From Spirogloea muscicola (Eukaryota > Streptophyta > Zygnematophyceae > Spirogloeales > Spirogloeaceae), in the NCBI GenBank assembly GCA_009602725.1, contig WELB01000042.1, positions 72,371 through 136,370 of the forward strand: a stretch of 64,000 nt of DNA, written 5' to 3'. The notes below the pieces were generated by a model, which saw nothing but the letters and a program-made list of their open reading frames with translations, was not told where the DNA came from and did no database searches. The translations under genes and the position numbers were made by a program. This document shows positions 9,257 through 19,278 of the stretch, piece after piece; positions within the stretch are counted from its first letter, which is position 1, and every line of letters starts with the position of its first letter.

Positions 9257-12200
9257 ATGGCGGCCGTGCTGGCCCCGGCAGAGGCGAAGGTGGATGCCGT
9301 CCCAGTGCACGGCGACCTGCAGTCGGTGTACGAGGAGGGCGTGGAAGACCTCGCCGCGGCCCGTGCGCGTTACGACGCCATTGCCGTAGAATTCGAGCGC
9401 CTCTTCGGCCGGCCGCCGCAGTACTTCGCTCGGGCGCCCGGTGAGCCGCTGTGTTCCGCAGCCGCAGCATGCAGAGCCCGGCCTATCGTCACGTTTGAGC
9501 CGGTCGCAAGTGTACTGCACCGTCTGGCGACCGCGTCTTCCAGGAGTCTCCATTCCGCTCCGGCCACCAGTCGTGGGAAGGCCTGCAGCCCTCGATAAGC
9601 AGCCATCCTCGACGAGGTTTCCCTCCGGACGCGACCGAAGGCTGCGCCGAGGCCTTCTGAGGAAGGTGTCGAGGTCCACAGCGCAGCCCCGCTGATTGCT
9701 TTTGGCTTGGTGTGAGCAGGCCGGGTGAATCTCATCGGTGAGCACATTGACTATGAGGGTTACTCCGTGCTGCCAATGGCCATCCGTCAGGACACCGTGG
9801 TGGCAATAGGCAAGGAGGACGGCACCGCAGCGAGTAACGCCCTCCCACTGCTGACGGTTGCCAACATGAACGCCTCCAAGTACCCAACGACCCGGTACTC
9901 CGTCGACCCAGCTCAGGTGCCGGTCACAACCAATTTAACCTGTAAGTCGAGCAGCTTTCTGGAGGGTCTGAGGCACTTGCTGACGCTTCAACCGGCAGCT
10001 TGTGAACTTGCTGCTGACCACTGAACAGAGTGAGGCTCGTTACTATCTTTGGCAAAGAAAACGCCTAGAAGAAAGAGCCGATGAGTTGACGTGTCTGTGC
10101 AGGAGGTGAACTCGGCAGACCATGTCTGGGCCAACTACTTTCTCTGCGGGTGAGCTTATCTTCGGTCAACAGCATCTGAACTTGTGTGCAAAGACATTCA
10201 CAAGCTAAAGTAGCTCAGCTTGCATTGGCTCCCCCAGATTGCAGCAGTCAAGTCTGTACGCACTGCATGGTTCAGTCACTGATTGCATGGTGCTTTGATA
10301 TGGTGCTGTGATGCTGTCAGCACAGGTACAAGGGCGTCTTTGAGTATCTTGCAGACCAGGGACAACCTCATCCTCCATATTCCAGCTTAAGAGCTATAGT
10401 TGACGGCAGGGTGCCCACTGGTGAGCTGCATGAGCATTTATATGTGTCCTACATGAAAAATTGGGTTGCTTCTTTTAAGATTTAGGCATCCTACCTCAAG
10501 GCCTAAATATATGGAACACGCTTGCTGTCAACTAGTCTTGACTCCTTACCTGCCCCTTAATTGGATGTGCAGGAGCTGGCCTGTCCAGCTCCGCTGCCCT
10601 TGTATGCTCGTCAGCCATTGCTGTTATGGCCGCACTGGGCCTTTGCGCGTCAAAGGTGTGTCAACCTTGCAGCACCAGCAGAACACATCCTCGCTGTGCC
10701 TAATAAAACACAAGTAGTGTCATCGAATGTAACAACTGAGAGTGGTTCTCTTTGTGCAGATAGCTGTTTAAATTGCAATCGGCCTGTAACAGGCTTCAGA
10801 GATTGCATGTTTGATCAGCTGATGTTTGCCTGCTCACAATCTCATCAATCTTGGGCTGCCAGTCTGATGTGGCAGAGTTCACCTGCAAATGTGAGCGGCA
10901 CATTGGCACGCAGTCCGGTGGCATGGATCAGGTGCTTTGTAACAAGCCTTCTGCCAGATACGAATAGTTTGCTCACACCATGTACTGGGCGTGCTGGTCA
11001 GTGAAAAGCATCCGCATGCTGTTGTAATGGTGGACAAATCCACCAATCACTGACAATGACTACGTCTTCTCGCAATGAGCAGGCAATCTCAGTGATGGCC
11101 AGGCCAGGAGTTGCCAAGCTCATTGACTTCAATCCAATAAGAGCAACAGACGTTCTTCTGCCAGAGGGCGGGTCTTTCATCATAGCAGATTCTCTGACAG
11201 AGTCCAACAAAGCTGAGACAGCTGCAACCAACTACAATAACCGTGTTGTGGAGTGCCGTCTAGCAGCTGTAAGGCTTGCACTTGCCAGCGAGCCCGCAGA
11301 ACGCTCTGAGTGCATAAGTAGACAGGGGCTTCCAGTAAATGGAGCCCCTGCATCATGTAAGTGGTGGCGCTTGTATGGTCAGCTGATGATATCAGGAGCT
11401 GAATGTCAGTTGACCGCGTGGTTCTCAGCCGTAGCCTGTTTACCTGGCAGATGGTTTTGGCTGCTCAGCTTGGCATGCCGGTTGAGCAGGCGCGAACAGT
11501 TAAGACGCTTGGGGATGTTGAGTCCTTATGCACAGCCACATCTGAGTCATTGGAGCTAGATGGTCCTATTCCAGCAGTGGAGAAGACCTTGCATGAAGCT
11601 CCTTACATGCGCGAGGAGATCGAGAAGGTGCTGGAGGCATCACTGCAAGATCTCTTTAAGGAGTCTCCTACTTCCTTGGCCGTTCTGAAGGTAGCTGAGA
11701 GCTTCAAGCTCCTTCAGGTGAGCTGGTAGCAAGGTGGCAGGTCCATCTACACTGCACTCTCATCCTGTCAGTCCATGACAGAAGTATCCTGCAGAGTTCT
11801 GCACAATACGACCATCTCCATTAGAGCAGTGCGCGAGAAACAGCCTCATCAGGGAAAGGCACAATCACTGTCCTCTCACAAGCAGTGACTGTCAGGTGCC
11901 ATGCCTTGCACTGCCAACAACATGTGACGTGGCATTTCCTTTCTGTCGGCTGTTCCCAAAACAAGAGGAGCGTTCACGTCTACTCGGAAGCTAGAAGAGT
12001 CCTCCAGTTTAAAGAAGTGGCTGCCACACATCAATTTGGGGCCTGGTGAGCAGGCTAACAGTGTTCATGTCTTCACGTGCTACTAGCACCTTGCTTCCAT
12101 CAGCTTGGTGACTCCCTTGATTTGCTTCTCCTGAGCCACCTGTGGTCAGGGTGTAGAGGTGGGATGCAGACCCTCTTTATATCATGGTCACAGTTGTAAT

Positions 12201-12779
12201 CTATTTCAACAAGCTGCCCTCATTGGAGCATATCAGCAACGGTGCTTCTGACATACAAAGCTGAAGGCCCTCTACTTTGTATTTGTGGAGTTTTGATTAG
12301 TGGCTCTTCTTTTTGCAGTGATGCAGAAGTTGTCTTGAGCAGGCTTGGGGCCTTGATGAATGAAAGTCACCACAGCTGCAGTACGTACTATGAGTGCAGG
12401 TGCGCATACATAAATACCACCATAATGGATCGTAATGCAGATGGCACTCTCTCAGAGCCAAGAATGCCTCCCTGGAGGCATTCTTGATAAAGCATCAAGG
12501 ATTGCAGCTGTACAGGAATTTCCATATCCCTGAGCTGGCAGAGGTGCATGCACAATTTGAGTGCATGTGACTTCGGGTTTTGATTTTGGTACAGGCTGCA
12601 TGACTTGTGTACTTGTCGCATTCTGGTCATTTGCCAGCTGTCCTGAGCTTGAGGAGTTGGTGGGCATCTGCAATGCCAATGGGGCTCTGGGGGCTCGCCT
12701 GACCGGCGCTGGGTGGGGTGGTTGCACCGTTTCTCTCGTGCCAGACAATCAGGCTGCTTCTTTCATACAAGCATTGAAG
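9257..12779 (+). CDS. GALK: Galactokinase (GHMP kinase family)
   Basis: Phosphorylates galactose to galactose-1-phosphate with ATP, the first step of the Leloir pathway. Exons with consistent phases: 9257-9440, 9720-9916, 10103-10149, 10326-10420, 10573-10655, 10863-10931, 11083-11268, 11451-11717, about 11966-12010, 12319-12399 and 12638-12779. Landmarks are the galactokinase signature [15 protein letters not shown], the ATP-binding motif GAGLSSSAA, the [11 protein letters not shown] segment with the catalytic aspartate, HVYSEARR, and motif 3 [13 protein letters not shown]. These match the plant-type enzyme. The end of exon 9 is uncertain (two possible donors), and I did not find the last exon, expected to hold the final ~25-40 residues after 12780. 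The start ATG lies in a GC-rich context (GGCGGCCATGG) and gives an ordinary N-terminus with no clear signal peptide, which suggests a cytosolic enzyme. Confidence 0.93.
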
Positions 12780-13499
12780 GTATATTGCCAGACCCGGTTG
12801 AAAGTTGGCTTTCTGCGGAGCCAGGCTGTTTGCAGAATGTAGGACAACAAAATAGTAGCGACGAGCATTTGCTGGCCTTGGCGTTGTCTACTGGCATGAC
12901 TCGAGCAGCTCCCCTCCCTGCACGCTTGAGCCCATCAATTGCACATGTATCTTAACATTCAGAACCCTCTGGTTAGAGCAGTGTGAGTCAGACACATATT
13001 CTTTAGGTCGTTGAAGCGGTCCATAGAGAATGTTGATGTCACCGGTGGCCAATAATGCAGAGTTTTTCTGAAGCTGGTGATGCTTTTGCTTCCTGGTGCT
13101 TCAGCATGGCCCCTGCTAATGGACCACCTCCTGTCACCTGCGGATTTGACAGGACAACTATTACGCGTCAAGGGTGAAGAGCGGAAGGATTGAGGCTTCC
13201 AGCTTAGACGCCTGTGTCTTTGCGTCCAAGCCGGCGAGCGGGGCAGCGGTCATCAGATGGTTGTAGCAGCTGGCTAATTGCTGGTGCTGGGCAGAGTGGG
13301 AGGTCCCACGGGCAGCCTCCTCGCAGCAGGCACGCTGCTCGCAGGCAGACTGCCCATAGCCAGACCTTGTGTGGCGCCAGCAGCTGGCTGCTGCGATATG
13401 GGCACCAAAGCAGATGATGGCCGAGGGACCTCCCAAGCTGCAATCAGCGTGCCACAGGAGGAACGGGGGGGGGGGGAGAGGAGAGGAGCTCGTGTAGAA
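12780..13499. other. 3' region of galactokinase, no further gene resolved
   Basis: Should contain the last galactokinase exon and 3' untranslated region, but no segment matched the expected C-terminus convincingly. From 13165 on, the frames are short and low in complexity. A run of ten G lies near 13466. Confidence 0.35.
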
Positions 13500-14389
13500 G
13501 GTGGCAGAGGGTGTCAAACAGAGCAGTTCTTTAGAAGAGGGAGAGGGCTGTGAAAGGCCAGCCCACAATGAGTGGGAAAGCCAGGGGGTAAGGCCCAAGA
13601 TGCAACGACGACAGGTTCTTCTGAAGGGCCGGTGGGAATGGAAAGGCCAGCCCACAAGAAGCAGCTCTTTCACAAAGGGGTGAGGGGTTGTGGAAAGAGA
13701 ACAGCGCTTCCAAGTTGACTGTTGGCGGTGAGAGGCCAGCCCAAAAGAATGGACAAGGTCTGGAGGGGCCCGATGGCAGTGAAAGCCCACAGAAGATTGG
13801 ACAATGTCATGAGGACTCGAAAAAATAGAGGACACTCAGGATGCCTGCTTCGTGACCATAAGTCAGCAGCCGCAAGTCAGTAAAAGTAGATCATCAGGTT
13901 TGGGGTTTAAGGACTGGACAAGGAGTGCGCCTACCGCTCTGGCAGAGGGAGGGAGGAAGCTGCAGTGTTTCTTTAGTGGGGCGAGGGCTGCGGCAAGCCA
14001 GCTCCACAAAAGAATGCACGGGAAAGGAGGGAAACCTGAGACAAGGGCCTCAGATGCTTTCCTGCTCATTCCATTTGGACTGACCTCTTACAGCCACTGC
14101 CTTATATGGAAGGAGCTATGTATTCTTTCATTTCCACAGCAGGGTTTGCGAGCAGCAGCAGCTAGTGGCATTTCCAAAGGAAAGACAGCTCTTCGAAGTG
14201 AGTCTGGGGCAATCGCTGTGAGAGGCCAGCCCAAAGGCATGAACAAGGTCTCTAAGAAAAGAAGAAAAGGCTCGCCCACAGAAAGAGAGGGGCTAGCAAA
14301 AGCCAGCCCAGAGAAGAATGGACAATGTCCGCAGGCCTCAAGGGCCACAAAACAGTGCCTGGAAAGACGAAACTACACACCAAGACACG

Positions 14390-14535
14390 AAATGATGCAG
14401 ATGGATGCTCAGTAGCCACGAGTGAGCAACAGCAAATCAGAATAACTCGAAGCAGGAAAAGCGGCACTCTGCCGAGACCCTGAGGCAGCAGCCATAGCGC
14501 GGACAGCGCGCGTGTGGACCGCATGAGCCAAAAAG
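14390..14535 (-). mobile_element. Relic of the 3' end of LINE family B
   Basis: The plus strand reads GATGCTCAGTAGCCACGAG, then GAGCAACAGCA, then a GC-rich piece with GCACTCTGCCGAGACCC. The same sequence occurs with fewer changes at 29660-29812 and 31810-31958, where it is the reverse complement of the family B C-terminus. This is the oldest-looking of the three copies. Confidence 0.6.
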
Positions 14536-14562
14536 CGCTAAAGGGCCGAAGGCGCCAGGAAA

Positions 14563-14926
14563 ACAACACTGCTCTCCGTGAAGATGGCGAGGGCTGTGTG
14601 GCGAGAAAGTGAGGTCTTCTAAAGACTTTGGAGTATGTTGAGTGATGGAGGGCCTGAGTGGCCAAGTACAAAGGCAAGCAACATTGACAGGAAGGGCAGA
14701 GGGCTGTGAGAACCAGAGGTTAGTAAGTGGTCATCCGATGTGGTACAACACTGCTCTCTGTGAAGATGGCGAGGGCTGTGTGGCGAGAAAGTGAGGTCTT
14801 CTAAAGACTTTGGAGTATGTTGAGTGATGGAGGGCCTGAGTGGCCAAGTACAAAGGCAAGCAACATTGACAGGAAGGGCAGAGGGCTGTGAGAACCAGAG
14901 GTTAGTAAGTGGTCATCCGATGTGGT
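14563..14926 (+). repeat. 182-bp tandem duplication (two copies)
   Basis: Copy 1 spans 14563-14744 and copy 2 spans 14745-14926. By eye they differ at one base (CTCTCCGTG against CTCTCTGTG), which implies a recent duplication. The unit includes GATGGCGAGGGCTGTGTGG and GAGGGCCTGAGTGGCC. No coding frame is apparent. Confidence 0.92.
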
Positions 14927-15431
14927 ACTTCTTGCTTATGAGAGAAGGTGGCGCGGTGCGCATGACATTGAAAGGGAGGCCAACTCGAGTCCTGTAACGG
15001 GGTCATAAGCTAGCTAATGGGGATTGCTTATGCCATAAGGCCAGCCCAGGAATGTGGTGGACGAGGTCCACAGCGGCAGCACTGGCGCGCGCGCGCGCCG
15101 GGCCCGCGGGGCCGCCCTGGAGGCAAGGGGGGTGCCCCAAGCCATGTCAGCAGCGCCGCCCCCGCCACCGAGGCGCAACGCCAGATCGCCGCGTGGCCAA
15201 GCAGACACGTGGCGCCCTGGCGGAGGGTCCGCCCGCGCCCGCCACGTGGCTGCGCGCCCCTCTCCCGGTGTGCATGGTGGCCGCCGTGCCAAACGGCGGA
15301 GCCGCGCAAACGGCGCGCCGGGGCTCGGCCAGGCCCCCTGCCCCGCTGCCCACCCGGCCGGCTCGCCGTCAGCGATGACGGGATGACCTGGTGCAGCTCC
15401 GCCGNGGCGGCGGCGGCGGCGGCGAGGCGAC

Positions 15432-18072
15432 ATGGGCAACCGCGTTGCACGGGCCGCTGATGACCGCCCGGCGGCGACCCGGTGGACCTTCGACGGCACG
15501 CAGAGGGGCCTCCCGTCGGACCCCACGGAGGAGGCCAGCTTCGGGCCAGCCATCAAGAAGCAGTATTCAGGTGACGAGTCCTGGCCGTGCATGCCCGGTG
15601 CCAAGGCAGAGCAGGCTGGCACAGGACCACTCTGGAGCTTTTGGCGGTGGAGACCAGGTCGTCAACTGGCCCGCTCGGGGCAAATCCGGGGATTGCATGT
15701 GAAGGAGGTGTCTGGAGTGCCTCCGTTACAGGCCACACTCAGTGGCACAAGGCAGGGAGCAGCTGCAAGAATGTTCCAGTCGCGAAAGCACCTCACATAG
15801 CCAGCCTGGAACAGGAGCTTCCGTTGCAGCAGCTGGCGCAGAGTCGGCCGCTTGGCACTTGCACGACATGAGTCGCTGCAGGCAGTTTTTTCAGCAACAA
15901 GTCATGAAGTCTCTCAAAATCGATGCTTGCTTGAATGGGCTTGTTCCAAGCCAGCGAGCCTCGTGGATATTAATGGCTGTATGCGTGTATGGTGCACCTG
16001 CAGGCCACTACAACCGGCCATATGCCCCGATTGCAAACTCGCTCGGGAACAGCCCTGCGCAAGGTCCCGAGTTCTTCACCGAGCTGGGGAAGCCGGCCAA
16101 GGACTTGCTGACCCAAGGGTTCACAGCTGGTCATATGTTCCTCCTGACGACAACCACCCCCCAGGTCAGACTACACCTTCTGTATTCCTTGCTTTGGCCA
16201 CTTGCGGCATCGCCATGTGTATCACCATGGTCTATTCAACCTCTGGCCACACCAATCTGCTCTCATTTGCATGCACAAGGAGCTAGCAAGTCAAAGGGTG
16301 CCTGTGGCATTTGCAAGCCTCCGTCTTCTGATGTATAGTGCTGGCTAAACCGGTCAGCTCCTATCCTCCTGAGTTCTTGTAATGGTGCAGAAGTCTGTGT
16401 CCTGTGCTTGAAGACTGGACCTGCTGGTATGTTGTGTAGCCATCTTCTGCCACCATTGAAAGGACGTCCCCCTGTATCTCCAGGGCGTGGTTTTTACGAC
16501 AATGGGTACAAAGGTCGATGATACCTTCATCGGCAATATCACCACGAGCTTGCAGCCAGCGTAATGTCAAGCTTCCATCCCTGTCATTACACAGGGAGCT
16601 TAGACTGTTCAGAAGACCTTTTCAAAGCCGAGCAATCCGATTACTACCATCACTGAACAAGGAGTGAGATCCAATGACTAGATCCTGCGTAGCTGCAGGT
16701 CTTCGTCCTAGGGCACACCTTACAGCACACTCACCCGGTATGTAAGCATGACAGGAAAGGCATAAAGACGGAATTCAATGCCGGTACGGCAAATCAGCTG
16801 CAGGTTGACCACGCTCTTACACTAAACTCGGAAGTGATATTCTTGTCTTCGGATCTTACATGAAGACAAGCTCACGTTTAGCTCCTTCGCCATGCACTTG
16901 CTAATAGCTTGTTAAAGTTGCAGTGCTATGTGATACACTAATCTGGGTCCACTTCTGATGAATTTGGAACTTACTGCCCCTGTGTGTCCAGACCACTGTC
17001 ACCTGGGAGGACCTTGCTCCTGGTGTAAAGGCATCTCTGACGGCATCCCTACCAGAGGTGGCCAATGGCAAAGCTGAGATCTTCTACCGGAATCCTGTGG
17101 CTGCTTTGACTGGCACCGTCCACAAGCTGACATCACATCCAGGAACAGATTTATCAGCAACCTTTGGTGGAGGTGGTCTCTCAATAGGTGGAATTGCTGG
17201 TTTTGACTGGGAGAAGAACGAGTTGACAAAGTTCAATGCAGGCAAGTCATTCATCCTGCACCAGTCATTTAACCTGCGCCTGGCAGAAGTGATTCATAGG
17301 GACAATATTCTGGCCAACGCACGCATCTTGACGAATTTGTGCGATGAAGGGCCTCCAGATTGTCACCAGAGTGCTTGTGTCAGAAGTTGGAAGATGTACT
17401 ATGTGGGAGCTGGTGACTACCTTGTGGGCTTATCAGGTGAATGACCTGTGCAGGTGCTGGTGTTGCTAGTGAGAGTTTTAACACTGCAGCAACGCTGGAC
17501 CTCATGGATGGCTCCACAGTAGATGCCTACTATGTACAGGCATTGGACCCGCAGCTCCAGGTTGCGCTCCACCTTCAGCACAATCTCAAGCAGAATGACA
17601 GCACCATGGCCACTTTGGGGGGCTCATACAAGATGGACCCCCTTACCACTCTCAAGGTCGTTGCCGATCTCCGCGACTCAAGTTTAAGCTGGGCAACATC
17701 TTATAGCTGGGCAGAGTGCTTGGTCCATCAATGTTGTGATTTTTGTGTGTCCCTGCTATGGATGAGTGGTTGTAGCACCATTGCTCTGGTGCCGTGGATG
17801 TGCTAACTTTACTACTCACCAAGGGCGCTATGCATGCGTGAAAACTTTGCACAAGTTGAACACGATAAGAAGAAATCTTTGAGCTGCATGAGCTTATTTT
17901 TAAAACACTTACTTGGTTGCAGGCTCGAATGGACAACCGCGGCATTTTCGGAGCACTTGTCCAGCATGAGTTTCGGCCATTGTCCACTGTTACGATATCA
18001 GCAGAGCTTGATACAAAGAAGGAGAAGCAAGCTGAGCCCAAAGTCGGTGTTGCTCTGGCACTGGTTGCTTAA
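15432..18072 (+). CDS. VDAC: Mitochondrial porin VDAC with an N-terminal extension
   Basis: Beta-barrel channel of the mitochondrial outer membrane that passes metabolites and nucleotides. Seven exons join in phase: 15432-15570, 16004-16164, 16484-16560, 16755-16833, 16992-17241, 17454-17656 and 17923-18072. The total is 352 residues. Residues ~73-352 align in order with the plant/algal VDAC pattern: N-terminal helix FFTELGKPAKDLL, TTTTPQGVVFTT, TVTWEDLAPG, KAEIFYRNP, KFNAG, QHNLKQNDST, GGSYKMDPLT, ALVQHEFRP, TISAELDTK, and the ending VGVALALVA. The usual VDAC length is about 275-285, so exon 1 and the start of exon 2 add ~72 residues (MGNRVARAADD... to NSPAQGPE) before the barrel. The intron after 17241 is GC-AG (CAG|GCAAGT). 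Exon 4 (16755-16833) is the least certain; it was chosen because its phase and content (KGIKTEF, LQVDHALTL) fit the gap. Confidence 0.93.
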
Positions 18073-18534
18073 CAGCTTCCCTTACAAGATGCAAGCTATT
18101 GACTCTTTCTTCGTCTTTTCCCCTTGAGTTGGATGTGGTGCTAAATGACACTTACAAAGAGCACCATTTGCATTGATGAGCAGTGATCGCACGTGATATG
18201 TCTGTACCCTGAGTAGCAAAAGTAGAGCTGACCAGAGTCAAGCTTCTGGCCAAGGCTACTGGCCAATACACTGCAACAAAAGATGCCGCATCTGAAGCTC
18301 TGTTATGTTGGCCTGCCATGCTGTGCAACCTAAGATTTTGGGCATCAATCCCGCAGTTTACCCTTTCACAGTGTTATCTTTCGTGACTTAGAACCATGAG
18401 CTGGAACTATAAAATTGTACATAGCAGTGAAACATCGGGGCGAGTCAGATGACCATCTGACTCAGCCTGTTGTGCCGTGGGTGTCTCCCTGTAGAAGGGA
18501 GGCCTCGACAGATCAGTCACATTTCGGGGGGCAA
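18073..18534. other. VDAC 3' region, no gene seen
   Basis: Likely 3' untranslated and intergenic sequence. It holds a perfect 10-base inverted repeat, GAGTCAGATG-ac-CATCTGACTC, at 18442-18463. Confidence 0.45.
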
Positions 18535-18805
18535 TTGCGTCGCTCTGCTCTGCGCCCTAGCTGTGGCTGCCATCCACCAAGGGTGCGGCCCTGGTTGCTG
18601 CCAGGCTTAGCCTGTGCTGTCTGTGTGACAGTTGCGTTGCTCTGTGCGCCCTGAGTATGGCTGCTATTCTCCAAGAATGCGGATCTGTGATCGGCCAAAG
18701 TAAAGCTGTGCTGTCTGTGTGACCACTTTCGCTGCTCTGTGCCCGACCAAGGGTGCGGCTCTGCAAGCAGCCAGGCGGAGCCTGTGCTGTCTATGTTTCA
18801 GTGTG
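18535..18805 (+). repeat. Degenerate ~96-bp tandem repeat, three copies
   Basis: Units begin at about 18535, 18632 and 18727. Each has TTGCGT(C/T)GCTCTG or TTTCGCTGCTCTG at its head, an AAGGGTGCGG-like or AAGAATGCGG-like core, and a GCTGTGCTGTCTGTGTGA or similar tail. Divergence between units is moderate, so this is an old array. It forms no convincing protein. Confidence 0.75.
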
Positions 18806-19278
18806 ACTGATCTCTCTGTGAGGTTTGCATCTGTGTGCCGTCATGAGGGGATCTGCATCTAAACTGCCGAGACGAGGGTGGTCTGCTGGTCCTTCGGAGA
18901 AAGGGAAACGCTCACTGGAGGACTCTAAGTGGAGGTGACAAGAAGCGGAGGCTGCTGAACTTGAACGACAGGAGCAACATCAGGAGGAAGCAGAGCCGGA
19001 AAATATCATCAACAAAACATTCATCGACAAGCTTGTGTGCAACTAGTTACTAGCATAACCTCACTGTGCTTCAGTAACTCGATACATGTGGTCTCAGGCA
19101 TCTGCATGCTTTGCAAGTGTGAAACACGCAGCCCAAGACATGTAGCTCTAGCACACTGGCTGTTGCTCCCATACCATAACTTCAACACTGTGCCGGTGGC
19201 AGTATCATCATTGCAGCACCTTGTGAAAGTGATTGAGTGTCGACCAATTGTAGCTAGTGTGAAGTTTCGCTTCCTAGT
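18806..19278. other. No gene resolved
   Basis: A short plus-strand frame starts at 18843 (MRGSASKLPRRGW) and stops at about 18938. An acidic stretch with AELERQEQHQEEAEPE follows in a shifted frame. It could be a broken gene piece, but there is no recognisable family. Confidence 0.3.

Larger units (their letters stand above)
13500..15050. repeat. Hairpin-repeat cluster
   Basis: Short dispersed repeats with GGCTG...CCAGCCC hairpins at about 13545, 13640, 13725, 13990, 14215, 14290 and 15040, several followed by GAATGGACAAGGTCTG or GAATGGACAATGTCC. No gene seen. Confidence 0.65.

Noticed and set aside
16361-16570. Minus-strand frame of ~70 residues
   Set aside because: It is antisense to VDAC exon 3 (16484-16560), which fits the porin by phase and content.
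17242-17440. Continuation of the VDAC exon after KFNAG (KSFILHQSFNL...)
   Set aside because: The text departs from the porin pattern exactly at a GC donor, and the next exon restores it. It is intron.
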